NCBI GenBank assembly: GCA_012274445.1 | Contig: JAAROD010000004.1 | Span: forward strand, 2,790,001-2,854,000 | DNA: 64,000 nt | Origin: Sclerotiophoma versabilis | Taxonomy: Eukaryota > Ascomycota > Dothideomycetes > Pleosporales > Didymellaceae | Reading direction: 5' to 3' | Shown: positions 1 to 11,725 of the stretch, piece after piece | Position numbering within the stretch: the first letter of the stretch is position 1 | Layout of the letters: the number at the start of each line of letters is the position of its first letter | Made by a program: the position numbers and the translations under genes | The notes under the pieces: model-generated | The model's database searches: none | The model's input: only the letters and a program-made list of their open reading frames with translations | What the model was told of the DNA's origin: nothing

Positions 1-3000
1 CAACACGTCCATCGTGCATGGCGTCCAGCACTCCCGTAACACGAGCTACGTGAACTCGCCCGCCACCAGCCCCCTCAGCGAGCAGGCGCACGTCATAGGA
101 GGCCTCGATGGAGCCGTCATGTCGCAGGACACCATAACCGCGGCCTTCTCGGCGCACGCCGTGTCCGCCAGTACCAGCGCTGCGAGTACGAGTGGCTTCG
201 CCGGCGCCGGCCTCACCCCCGCCCTGGGTGACGGCAGCAGTGCACAGCGCAAGCCCGAGCGGGCTCCCAGCAGGTCCTCTCGCAAGGGCCATGTCCACCA
301 CCGCTCGCAGTCGCGCCACCACCCGCACACCCACGAGCTCAAGACGGTCGGCGAATATGCGCTGCACCACCTGTTCAACTCATTCATCAGTCAGGCCGAC
401 CAGAAGATCATACAATGCATGACTACGGACCGGAGCCAGCCAGAGGCCGAAGTCGAGTTCATCTGTGGCCCTGGAGTTGACCCCAACTTTGATCAGCTCA
501 TAGCGGCCCTCGGTCACATTGCACGCCACAAGCCCAAGCCTCTGATAGACACCATCATGCTCTGGCGCAAGGCGAAGAGTGAAGAGGCGTCGAAATTGCG
601 GACACAGCTGCAGACTGTAAGCAATCCACCGCTTCTGCAATGTCATCTTGCTAACGCAGTTAGGCGCGACAAGCAAGTGCGCCGGCCCATCCTCACCTGG
701 CTCGGCGAAACACTGAATCGAGCCAACATCTACCCGAGAATCTGTCGACGACCTCAATAGCTGCAGGCGCCGAACAACTGCTCGCTTTGCAGGATACTGT
801 GACCTTGGCCGAGCAGCGTTCAACAGTGTCCACTTATATCCTTTGTCGGGTGCTCATCGAGATCATGAGTCAGACCGACATCCAGAACTTGACTTTTGAC
901 ATGGCCGATCGCCTGCTTGGTCTGTTCTACGGACAGCTCAACACCGTAGACCCGGAGCTGGTCGAAGTCTCCAACCTAAGCAGAGCTAACTATGCCATCT
1001 TCAGCCAGCTACTTGGCGTCCTTAGTGGACTCATATTCGATCCAGTACAAGAGAAATTCATCGTGGACCTCAAAACTATTGACAGTCAATTGTCCGTCAA
1101 GGGACAATACACGCGAGACATTGAGAACAAGGGTGCTCAACTTATACGTGCACTACGCTATTTGAAGGTCAAAACATACCCTGAGGAAGCATGGGACCGC
1201 ACTTGCAACTTCATGTTGTCGCTAGCGAAACTGTTCGTCAGCGCACATGGTCACCCTATGAAATACGCTTTTTGCCAGGTGTTGAGAGAGCTGTTGCTCC
1301 GAATTGCATCAAAAGCCACTGTCGAAATTAGCTCACCGAAATGGAAGCCAGTAGTCGATATGATGAGGCAGCGGGCTGCCGTGCTGCTTGGCAAACCTAA
1401 ACATTGGCATGAGGCTTTCCCTCTAATGACCGCACTTCTGTGTGTTTCACCTACGGAGACCTTTACAGCGCAGTGGTCTGCGCTTGCGTTGTCGACACAG
1501 CCACGGCTCAAGGAGCGTGTGACTCGACCTATCGCCCTTCGAGGTATATGTCAACTGGTATGGACGTATCTGTATAGAAAAGGTCCCGATCTACCAACGA
1601 CTGCTGTGCGCAAGCTCGAGGACATCATTCGAATGATATTCCAAACTGGAAGGCGGTCATACCTTTCCACCGAACCCGCCATCGCCGAGCCTCTCATCCA
1701 ACTGACAAGGATTATTGGTTATAAGTATCAGGATCTTTGCTTCAAGACAATCATCTTCCCATTGCTCAATGCTGAGATGTTCGCTTCTGGTCGAGAGCTT
1801 CGTGTCGAAAACTTGGAGCCTGATCGAATGGTTCTGGGTATCCGTTCGTTTCTTGCAATCATGGCAGACTTGGAGAACTCAGAACGGCCGCCCTTCCCAA
1901 TTTCATTTGACTACGATCCCAACGCGATCCTTCCGGAGCTTCCGGCTCTTCCAGTCAGCCCACGACCCCTAAAGAATCTTCCTATCAAATCCTCGCTTCT
2001 GCAGGAAGAACGGCTATCGCGACCAGTAAACTTTAGCGGATTTGCCGAAGTGGCGAAAGAGTCGTACGTGCGCTTTTGCAAGATACTGGGTGAGATCACG
2101 ATAATTTGCGACAACACCTTCGGCGGACAGGCGGTACTTGACGAGAAGTTCTCGCTCCAGACGCCAAAAACGCCAATGGCAGAGGCGTTCAGCTTCAGCC
2201 GCCGCGAAGACCATCAGGGTTCTGGTGATCCTAGGCAAGGATTTTACGACCTTCTGCATGTCGCTGTGCAAGCTTTGCCACGATGCTTATCGCCTCATAT
2301 TCCTTTTAACTCACTTGTCAACCTGTTGTGTACTGGTACTGCACATGTACAGAGCAACATTGCCGTGTCTTCAGCCCAATCTCTGAAGTCAATTGCCCGT
2401 CAATCACATGCACAGCAAGTCACGATCGGCTTTGCTCGCTTCATCTTCAATTTTGACGATCGTTACGCTACAATGTCAGACGGCGGTATGCTTGGTGCTG
2501 GACATATTGAAAGCACCCTAAAGCTCTACGTTGAGCTACTTCAGATCTGGATCGAGGAGATCAAACAAAAGGTCCGAAAAACAGCGCTCGACACACCTGA
2601 AGAGAGTACTGGTAGCCGGGCTGCGCTCCTCGATCTTTCCTCCGTGTGGACGCACGTAGAAGAAGTTGAGTCTCACGGCCTCTTCTTTCTATGTTCACCT
2701 TCACGCCGTGTTAGATCTTATGCGGTTACTGTATTACGTCTCATTACCGAATTCGACACGGCGCTTGGCGCTACTAACACCCGCATAATACGCGTAATGG
2801 AAGGCAGCCCGCAGAAGGTCATGGACATCAGCGACGAGAAGCTATCGCTCGCCGAGCGAAGTCGACTGCAACGTGGTATGCGCAAGAGTAATGTCCAGAG
2901 CACTTTGGTAGAGCTGTGTAGCAGCGACGTCCCCTACGACTCCACACTATGGTTCAAGATCTTTCCAAATCTGGTGCGTATCAGCTTCGAGATATGTCCG

Positions 3001-6000
3001 TTTGCTGTCACCCTTACTCGCGACATCGTCTGTGCAAGACTCACGCAAATGCATCGAACCTTACTCACACTTGGTGATGGACCTCGTGCTACCCCATACT
3101 CGCCCTTTGAGCCTGGTAATGTGAGCAGGGTCACCAATCGCCTGGCTTCAACCTCACCACAGATCGTCATCGAACAGTGGAAACTTTACCTGATCTTCGC
3201 CTTCACTACCTTGACAAACCCGGGGCAGGGGGGCACCGTCGCACCGAGCCAAATGTCACAGCACTCACGGAAGAGCTCGAAGTCTTCGCAGAAGAGTACG
3301 AATAAGCTGCATACTGCTAGCGAGCTTTTCGCAAAGGTCCTTCCTGCATTGTCAGTGGACAACAGTGCTGTACGAGAAGCGGCCGTTATTGGTCTGGGCT
3401 CTATCAACATCAATCTCTACCGGACGCTTTTGGAATCTCTACAGGGGATTGTTGCCGCGTGTGCGGAAGAAGCGAAGACTAGACTTGGTGCGCACACAAG
3501 GACGCTAAGCAGCCCAAGAAGAAACAGACGCACTGATCATCTTCGGACTGAAATCACCCACGTGTACAAACTCACGTCCCAGTTCTTGCGGCTTCCGGAA
3601 GCATACAATGATGAGTGGATCGTCAACAATCTTGTCAATTACACGAAAGATCTGAGAATTTTTCTGAGTGATGCTGAGGTGCAGAACGAGTGGGGCTTCC
3701 AAAAGCTTCGTACACACTATTGCGGGCTTGTAGAAGTACTGTTTGAAGGCATTAACCGTACAGACGACCCGCTTCAGTGGATGCCGTTCCAGGCTCGCAA
3801 GGCAGCTTTTACGCTCATGGAGGACTGGTGTGGCTATTCAGCGAACCAACCGCAAATCCGCCAGCGAGAGGAGAACATGCGCAGATCCATGTTAGACCGG
3901 GAGGCCGATTTGGGCAACAAGGGCATTGCAACAGCAGCCATGGAAATCGAGAAGCGTGACCTCCGAACAGCAGCCCTCAGTGCCATGGCTGCATTGTGTG
4001 GCGGTCCAGTCAGCATAACGACAGACAGTAAGGTTTTGATGCAGTTCGATGTCCGCCGAATGCTGTCCTGGATTGACAGTATCTTCGAGACCCCTAGTGA
4101 TCGCACACATACAATCGGTCGCAGAGCGCTAACGAACCTTATCATTCACAACCGCGAACATCCGTATCTCCTGGATCGCGCCATCGAGATGTGCTATCTT
4201 TCCAAGTCTTCGAAGGCTTTGAACAGCTATTTCGAAGTCGTCACGCAAGTGCTTACTCAACGAGAAGACTACACCTTGCCTTTTTGGAAGGTGCTTAGTG
4301 CGGGCTTGTACACGCTTGGACATGAGAACAGTGAGATACGTGTGAAGTCCTCTCGCTTACTGAGGACACTGGAAGGCCGTGAACAAAAGAACTCGAAGTT
4401 ACAAGATCTCGACATCAGTATCTCCGACAAGACCATAGCTGTGTACAAGCTGGCTCAATTCGAGACATCACGCCGGCTGGCAAGGCAACATTCGGAACTC
4501 GCCTTCCTTGTGTTCTCGCAATTTTCGTATTATTTCAAGGAGTTACAGCCAGATCATCAGCGCAATATGGTTGCTGCGATGCTGCCATGGATCCAGACTA
4601 TCGAATTGCAAGTGCAGCCAGGTGGTGGCCCTACGGCCAACTCATACATGCTGCTAGTCAACCTTTTCGAGATCACTGTTCGTTCAGGCAACGCACTTCA
4701 CAACGAGATTCAAGCACTGTGGCAGGCCTTGGCTACTGGGCCGTACGGAGGCAACGTGCAACTGATCCTTGATTTCATCATCAATCTATGCTTGGACAAA
4801 CGAGAACAGAACTATGTCGACTTCTCCAAACAGATTGTTGTTCACTTGTCGAGCACCCCAGCTGGACAGAAGGTAGTGGAGTTTCTTATCCTCCAGATCA
4901 ATCCACGTTCATTGGTCAGCGAGAAGCGCGAACCAGTACCGCCACCAGCAGATGCTGTCAACTTACCCTATCTCGCAGACCTGCATGCTTTACTTCCGAC
5001 CAGCAACAAGCAGGCAAGTGCTCCATGACTATTCTTCGTGCTCACACTAACTCTTCTAGTCCGGATTTGCTCTTGGACAAGTCTGTCTGATTCTACTTGT
5101 CGATCTGATGGTGTCTCCTATTGAACTTGCGAGCGAACACGTGCCCCTGCTACTCCAAGTCGTCCTTGTCCTCTGGGATCACTACACGCCTGTGGTCCAG
5201 GACCAAGCACGAGAGATGCTTGTACATCTTATACACGAACTTGTTATCTCTAAGATTGAAGATGACACCCTTGGTATTGACAAGCGTGCCATCGAAGACT
5301 TCGTCGAAAACATCCGCCAACATGATGCTAAAGTTGTATGGAACTACGATGACAAAAACAGCAAAGAGGCGGAGGACTCTACTACCAAAGTACCAGAGGC
5401 CATGGAGTACGTGTCTGGCGAGGTGCTAAAATTCTTCTCTCTTGCCTATCCTGGTCTTAGGGAGGCGTGGGGGAGGGTAGCACTTAACTGGGCAACTTCT
5501 TGCCCGGTTCGACATCTCGCATGTCGATCGTTCCAGCTCTTCCGATGCATTTTGAGCTCTCTTGATCAGCAGATGCTCTCTGACATGCTTGCTAGGCTCT
5601 CCAACACCATTTCAGATGAGGAGAGCGACATTCAGACATTCTCTATGGAGATTTTGACAACGTTGCGCGCCATCATCGAAGCTTTGGCTCCCGAAGATCT
5701 CATTCAATATCCTCAGCTCTTCTGGACAACCTGTGCATGTCTCGATACCATACATGAAGGCGAGTTCATGGAGAGTCTGTTGATGTTAGACAAGTTTCTT
5801 GACAAGCTTGATCTTAGCGACCCTACAGTTCTTGAGGTGCTCGAGGATAGTTGCCCTGAAAAGTGGGAAGGCAACTTCGAGGGTCTTGCTCAGCTTACAT
5901 TCAAGGGCATACGATCAAGCACATGTTTGGACCGGTCCCTGCGCATCCTAGACAGGCTAGTTGTACTACCTTCAAGCCGCATTGTTGGTGACGACACACG

Positions 6001-7516
6001 GCTTGTATACACCATACTCGCCAACTTGCCAAGGTTCATACGGTCTTTCGAGACGATCAAGAGGGACCCGGGCGTCAAGGCTACAGCTGAGATCTTGGCC
6101 CGTGTGGCTGAAGAGCAGTATCAGTGCACTTCGCTTGCCGATGCTCTTACTTCCTTCGCACTGAAACGATATCGTCAGGAGACAGACTTCTTGTCCCAGA
6201 CATTGTCCGCTATTCGGTCGGCTTACTTCCCAGATCTCGAACTAGGCAGCTTAATATTCTTGCTCAGTTTACTCACGAACAAGATCGACTGGATGAAGAT
6301 CAACACCATGGAGGTGCTGTGTATCCTGATACCGGAGATCGAGATGCGCAAACCAGAGATAGCTTCGAAAGGGCCTGATCTTATCTCACCGTTGCTACGA
6401 TTGCTACAGTCCGAGTTTTGTCCACAAGCCTTACGGGTACTGGACTTCGTAATCAATCTTAGCATGACCAATGCGCCAACGTCTTTCGAGAAGCAGCACA
6501 TCCGCATGAGCATGGCTGGATCACACTCGACCAGAGGCTACAAGAAGCAGTTCGAGAAGACTCAGTCGTTGTACGGGATCCCCGAAGAAAGTGGGTGGTC
6601 AATACCAATGCCTGCTCATCACTCGCACCTGACAAGAGCCAATGTACATGCCGTCTTCTACACTTGTGGCAACCTCGAAGGCGCCGATGCTCCCGAAACA
6701 GTTACACCTAAGATTGAGTTCCGCGCGGACGAGTTCCCCTTTAGCCCGTTGTCAGACTACCGCACAGCAACCATGACTTCCGAAGATACACGCGGCGAAG
6801 GGCACATTGGCGATCTAGTCATGAAACTAGACAGTTTGGACGATTTTTTCGATGACGACGATGATGATGACGATAACGAGACACTCACCGATCTTCCCAA
6901 CTTTACGTCAAGCCACTACCATCCCAATGGCTCCTACACTAGTAACACGCTCAACACACGGGAAAATCTCTATGATCAACAAACCGCACCAATCTTGTTA
7001 AAATCTTTGACACGCAATGCCAGCGTAACATCCTTTCAATCAGGATTCAGTGCCGACCACGTGAAATTGTCACCTGCACGAGACCCTGGCGTCATGACTC
7101 CAGGGGCCTTCAGTTCTTTCACATCCACTCCTACCGCCCCTGGGCCCACCAGTGCGCCTCGCCCAGGTCTCCACGCCAGATCCGTAACCTCACCTTCGGC
7201 ACCCAACCAAACCCAACGGATCTCTCCTTCCCTCTCTACAACAGCACTCGACGAGATTGGCGAGTCGTTCTCGGACGACGATCTTCGCCTCACAAACGCA
7301 GACCGTACATTCAGTCTCGAGAATATGGCGAAGCCTACTACGCATGACACACGGAGCCGGATACGAAACGGCATGAGGAGGCTCACTGGCGGCGGGAGCG
7401 ATGGGAAGGAAGGCACGAAGACGAGAGAAGTGATGAAGCAGGCGCTGCAGAAGAGTCCGCAAGTCCCTAAGGTGCCGGACATCTACTTGCATAATCCGAA
7501 GAGTGCGGACTTATAG
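1..7516 (+). CDS. TAO3: Cell morphogenesis protein Pag1/Tao3 (Furry family), 5' partial
   Basis: Large HEAT/armadillo-type scaffold of the Furry/Mor2/Tao3 family. In yeasts this family works with NDR kinase (Cbk1/Orb6, the RAM/MOR network) in polarized growth and septation. The frame is open to the left edge, so the N-terminus lies outside the window; about 2473 residues are visible. Three exons: 2-616, 664-5013 and 5060-7516. Intron 1 (617-663) is GT-AG with a CTAAC branch site. Intron 2 (5014-5059) has a GC donor (CAG|GCAAGT) and a TAG acceptor, and it is the only join found that keeps the frame. Family-like segments include TYILCRVLIEI near 830-865 and long helical repeats after it. The C-terminal 250 residues are low complexity, with an Asp run near 6845-6880 and Ser/Thr/Pro-rich sequence, probably disordered. 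Family call is from recognition of the protein sequence; length and repeat architecture agree. Confidence 0.88.
617..663 (+). other. Intron 1 of the Pag1 gene (GT-AG)
   Basis: A 47-bp intron with donor GTAAGC and branch site CTAAC at 651-655, ending at TAG. Phase 0. Splicing joins the frame starting at the window edge to the downstream 1.4-kb frame; without it the first frame ends at 760. Confidence 0.8.
5014..5059 (+). other. Intron 2 of the Pag1 gene (GC-AG class)
   Basis: A 46-bp intron with donor CAG|GCAAGT, CTAAC at 5047-5051 and acceptor TCTAG. Phase 0 on both sides. The only nearby GT (5018) does not restore the downstream frame. Confidence 0.75.
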
Positions 7517-7840
7517 CAACGATTGAGCTTCCTTGGATTGAACTAGTTCAGTCAGGAAGCTCTAACTAGAGACAAGTTGGGGGACTAGGATGGGCAGAGT
7601 CGAGGTGGCCGGAGTGGCAGTGAGAAACGATTGAGAGAGATGGCCGAAGAGGTAGCAGGATAATTGGGAAATTACGATAGTCTTCATTTCGCGTCAAGAT
7701 ACCAGATTGCTTCAGAGAAGCTATGCAATGTATGATTTTCCGAATCTTGAACCTTGATCTATGACTCCATTACGGTTTCTAGGAACGTCGCTAAAATCTG
7801 CTGGCTTCGTCTCTGTTACTTTCTATCGTCTGTAATCCGC
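7517..7840. other. Convergent intergenic spacer
   Basis: The 324 bp between the 3' ends of the Pag1 gene (+) and the DcpS gene (-). It should hold both terminators. No ORF or repeat stands out. Confidence 0.6.
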
Positions 7841-8857
7841 TCAAAACTCGTCAACCTTTACTTCTCTACCCTCCTTCAACGGCAAATAAATCTTCTCCCA
7901 CACCTCACTCCTCTCCCCTAGATGGTACGACAAGCTCACATCCGCGAGACTTGCGTTCTCATCTCCAGCCATAGTGCTTAGCTGCGAGATGACATTCTCG
8001 AGACCCAGCGCCTTGCCCGTCGCTTGAGTGGTCCCTGCTTCCAGCGCGACATGCACGATATGAATATGAAAATGGTAGTACGTAGGTTGATAGTGAACAT
8101 AGAGCTTCAACTGATCCCTATCCAGTTCAGGGTATATTTTGACAGCAGCATCAAGCATTTTCTCACGCATGTGGGAGACCCAAGGCACCATGCGTTTTTT
8201 GAGATCGCGGACGGACCAGATGTCTCGCCGCTCGACGATGCCGAGTAAGTGCAGCGATTCGAGCGTCTTGCGGTCCCAGTTCAGGTCTGGCAATAGCAGG
8301 AATCCTTCATCTCCGTGGCTCTCTTTGTAGATGACGTCTTCTTGCTCTTTCAATCCATCTAGGATGTTGTACACCCACTGCAGCGTGCCCTTTGTGTGCT
8401 GCTTTGAGATGTATGGACGCATGTACTTTGTGTAGATCTCCGGTGTTTCGTGCACGATCCGAAGTCCCTGTTTCTCATACTTCTTGATGTGCTTCGCTGT
8501 GCATGGGTAGATGAGGTTGATCTTAAAGTCGGGTGGAGGTTGAGTGTCCCCTGACGTGGAGGGGTTGCTATTCGCCAGGAACCACGCGTAGATGTCGTTT
8601 GCACCGAGGTTCTTGATGTTCCGCAGTGAAGTCGAGAAGCCGCGCACGTTGGAGTCTGATGTGTCGAATGCGGCGCGTTCGGCAATTAGTAGGGCATCTT
8701 GCGAGTCGATGGTGCCTAGGAGGGAGATTCGTCGCCCGGCTTGGTCGGAGTTGAGGAGTCGGGTAAGTTGGAATTTGGGAATCAGCGACTCGACTTGTGC
8801 AGCTGTTTCGGGTGGTGTTGTTGAAGTCATTTTGTTGATATCCTGACGCGATCTCAC
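7841..8857 (-). CDS. DCS1: Scavenger mRNA decapping enzyme DcpS (m7GpppX diphosphatase)
   Basis: HIT-superfamily pyrophosphatase that hydrolyses residual m7GpppN caps after 3'-5' mRNA decay. The open frame is 338 codons with no intron. The catalytic histidine triad is visible as YHFHIHIVHV near residue 265, in the C-terminal HIT domain; the N-terminal half is the swapped dimer domain typical of DcpS. The frame's first ATG is at 8857. The ATG at 8830 (MTSTTPPE) gives 329 residues and is the likelier start, because the first nine codons look unconserved. It is convergent with the Pag1 gene and divergent from the POLD4 gene. Length and motif agree with the family. I see no defect. Confidence 0.9.
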   Translation of the reverse strand: MRSRQDINKMTSTTPPETAAQVESLIPKFQLTRLLNSDQAGRRISLLGTIDSQDALLIAERAAFDTSDSNVRGFSTSLRNIKNLGANDIYAWFLANSNPSTSGDTQPPPDFKINLIYPCTAKHIKKYEKQGLRIVHETPEIYTKYMRPYISKQHTKGTLQWVYNILDGLKEQEDVIYKESHGDEGFLLLPDLNWDRKTLESLHLLGIVERRDIWSVRDLKKRMVPWVSHMREKMLDAAVKIYPELDRDQLKLYVHYQPTYYHFHIHIVHVALEAGTTQATGKALGLENVISQLSTMAGDENASLADVSLSYHLGERSEVWEKIYLPLKEGREVKVDEF

Positions 8858-9383
8858 GTGGTTGTTGGTAGGTCTGCTATGGTTAGTTAGAGATTGCTCG
8901 AGACAGTGATGGCCATCTCAGCAGACAATAGTACAATAACACAAGTGCTTACAGCCTCAAGATATTTCTTTGAGAGTCGTAAATTCTTGCACACAACTTT
9001 GAGGGCATCGGAATTTCTATGCAGCGTGTGAAAAAGTAGGATTACCCCACATTCGAGATTGTAGAGCAAACCAGAGCTGAATGTCGCACTAAAGGAATGA
9101 AATTGACTTACTCTCCGGTATATCGAGCAATTGGACCGATATGACAGGCCGGAAATGGGTGTTTGGATGAGTGCTCGAAGTGGACGGTGAATTGATGGTT
9201 CACGTGCTAGCGTGACACCGTTAGCGCGCATCACCTCGCCAACCACAAAGACACGATTGGCGAGTCCTTGCGTCACTCCTACAGCTGCACCCTTGACCAT
9301 ACCGCGTTGCGCGCAACCGACTAGCTCCACACATCGCAATCGCGCTCAGACATCATATCCAGATACACCTTGTTCCGTTCACA
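8858..9383. promoter_or_regulatory. Divergent promoter region, DcpS / POLD4
   Basis: The 526 bp between two divergently transcribed start codons must hold both promoters. The short ORFs in it show no family resemblance. No clear TATA element was identified. Confidence 0.45.
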
Positions 9384-10041
9384 ATGCCGCCTAAACGACG
9401 AGCATCCGGTCCCACGGCTAAGTCGCAGCAATCGACCCTCGCATTTCACGGCGGTGCCAACAAAGTCACAAAGCCTGGCGCAAGAGCGCAGGACGCGAAG
9501 AAGAACCTCCTTTCGAAGAGCGCAACAAAAGTTCTCAAGCCAGAGGTCATCGATCTTGAGGCCGTCGAGGAAGCGAAGCCTACGACCGTTGAGGCTGACA
9601 TCATCGATCAAACTGAGAAGGAAATCGCGGTCCAGAAGGCTCAGAGCAACCCAGAGGACGAAGCTGCCAGGCGCATCACAGATGCTGCAATTAAGAAGTA
9701 CTGGACGGCGAAAGAGAAGCAAAGACTAGCGCCCAGGATACACCAAGATGATTTGAGCTTGCACGAGAAGGTGCTGCGGGAATTTGACATGAGCGGACAA
9801 TATGGCGTAAGTCTGGCCTACTACGGCTACGAGGAAAATTGAGCTAATATGCGACTGGCAGCCCTGCACTGGTATTGCACGATTAAAGCGGTGGAAGCGC
9901 GCCAGCCGTCTGGAACTCGACCCACCAATTGAGGTACTTGCTGTTCTTCTGAAAGAGCAAGAAAGCGCCAGAGACAAGCTCGCGATTCAGCGATCTCACG
10001 TAGACGAGCTGTTGAATACCAAAACCGAAGTGGAGGCATGA
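9384..10041 (+). CDS. CDM1: DNA polymerase delta subunit 4 (Cdm1/POLD4-like)
   Basis: Small accessory subunit of replicative DNA polymerase delta, 200 residues. Two exons: 9384-9806 and 9862-10041. The 55-bp intron (9807-9861) has donor GTAAGT and acceptor CAG, phase 0. The N-terminus is basic and starts MPPKRRAS. It carries QSTLAFHGG (residues about 16-24), which resembles a PIP-box-like PCNA-binding segment near the start of POLD4 proteins. The conserved C-terminal domain reads YGPCTGIARLKRWKRA across the splice junction, followed by LDPPIEVLAVLL, the signature of the POLD4/Cdm1 family. The match rests on these blocks and on size. Saccharomyces lacks this subunit, so its presence fits a filamentous ascomycete or fission-yeast-like gene set. 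Confidence 0.88.
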
Positions 10042-11725
10042 GAAGAGAGGTATTATTGCTTTTGAGCATGTCGGTGGAGTGTCCTGCGACACATGTGACG
10101 GCGTAGATTTGTATATGGCTTGGAGTTTGGGAGTTACAGTGGCGGATCTCGCATCCACAAGCATCAATACCTGGGCAGACATGACCAGGCAACTTTCGTG
10201 GGCTTTGAAGCGCCGCACGCGGGCAGCTGTAACGAGTGATCGAGGTATCCCTCGTTCTCAACAAATTAGGAGAACAATGAAATGATCGCTCACACCATCT
10301 TCCATCGTCGACCACAGCGCCGAGCTAACAGCGGCCGACAGCCCCAATTTTCGGTCTAAATCGATCGCCAGACGGCACAACTATACGTCAAGCTGCACCC
10401 ACGCATGGATGGCCATGTGCAGGCGTCGCGGGCAGAGGCATCCCAAACTTTAAGGCTACCCGAATGATCCCTGACCTTATCTCTGTCGCAAAGAGAACCT
10501 CCCGCATCGCCGGCACATTCCTTACGTGCGGGGTTGCGCCAGGTCAGCACCAAACAGACAGCACCGTCTTCGAAAGCGTATTGTCCCATGGTATTGTTCC
10601 CATTACGACAGGTGCTGTCATCTTCTCGAGTCTCGTTTCACTATTTTGCCCTGCACGAAGCGGCTCCAACGCAACGTTGAAAGGCGGGGTCGATCGACGC
10701 ATCCTGATGGCAGTTCGATGAAGAGCCCAGAGCTTCACGGTGCTCAGAATGTGGCGAAGGAACTTTGCAGCTGCAGATGTGGGGCCCACTGGTGTGAGGG
10801 ATCCGCATGCGACTGGCCGCTAGGATGGCGGTCCAATTCCACGCTGCCGGCGGTGCTTGTTGGTGGGGCCTCAAGCCATGCCAACGCTTCGGCGTGCCGA
10901 GTGGAGCGAGAAGCCTGACGAACCGATGGACCCCGAGACTGCGCGGCGGTTCCACCTGGGAATGCTGGGGTTGGATGGTTATCAGACCCACTCGCTCTGT
11001 CTCTATCGCTATCGCGGGCACCGGTGGTATCCATGACAGCGCTGCCGAGCTGCGTGGGTGAAGCCTTGCGAGCAAAGAGAGCTATTTTTGCAAATCGTGC
11101 TCTTGCGCTGTCGCTCCTCGAACCAACAGCAGAACTCTGTAGGGACAAGCGTCATGTGGCTTGCAGATACGCCCCATTCTGGCTCAGTCTGAGCGGCGCC
11201 TCTTGAGAGCTGCAGGCGGGGAACCCACTAAACACCTAGGATATCATTCCGTTGTGCAACCACCATTATCTTCTTCGCCCACCCGTTTCTCTTCCTTCAT
11301 TCTTCACATCAGACCAATTCTTCCTGTGTTTCACTTCATACTACATCTCTTGTCAACATGCTCAGGGCATCCACCGTCGCACTGTAGATTCGAACTTCCC
11401 GTAGTGGCCCCGTTCATACTGTCCCCTGCCGCCTCACTGCTGATCAATCGCTGCTTGCAAACATCGGGCATATCGTCGCGTCTCAGCGTTGTAAGTCGAC
11501 ACCTGTTGCGCCCACGTTTGGCATATCCCCACAACATTATAACGACATTGACAGTTGACCGTAGGATTACTATCACTCCACCACTATCACCCCGCAATTA
11601 GTGTTGCTCGACCCTTGCACTACCCACATTCGGCCATTTGATCTTGTTTAGGAAGGGCAGACCGGCCTTATCAGCACACCGCGTCGCGTGCCTTCAACTG
11701 CACCGTCGACACTTCAATTGCAAGC
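10042..11725. other. Long intergenic region upstream of the Pps1 gene
   Basis: No convincing gene in 1.7 kb. Short ORFs overlap on both strands without recognisable domains. From about 11260 to 11600 the + strand is pyrimidine-rich (CT-rich tracts), typical of fungal core promoters and 5' leaders, and it leads into the ATG at 11726. Confidence 0.5.
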
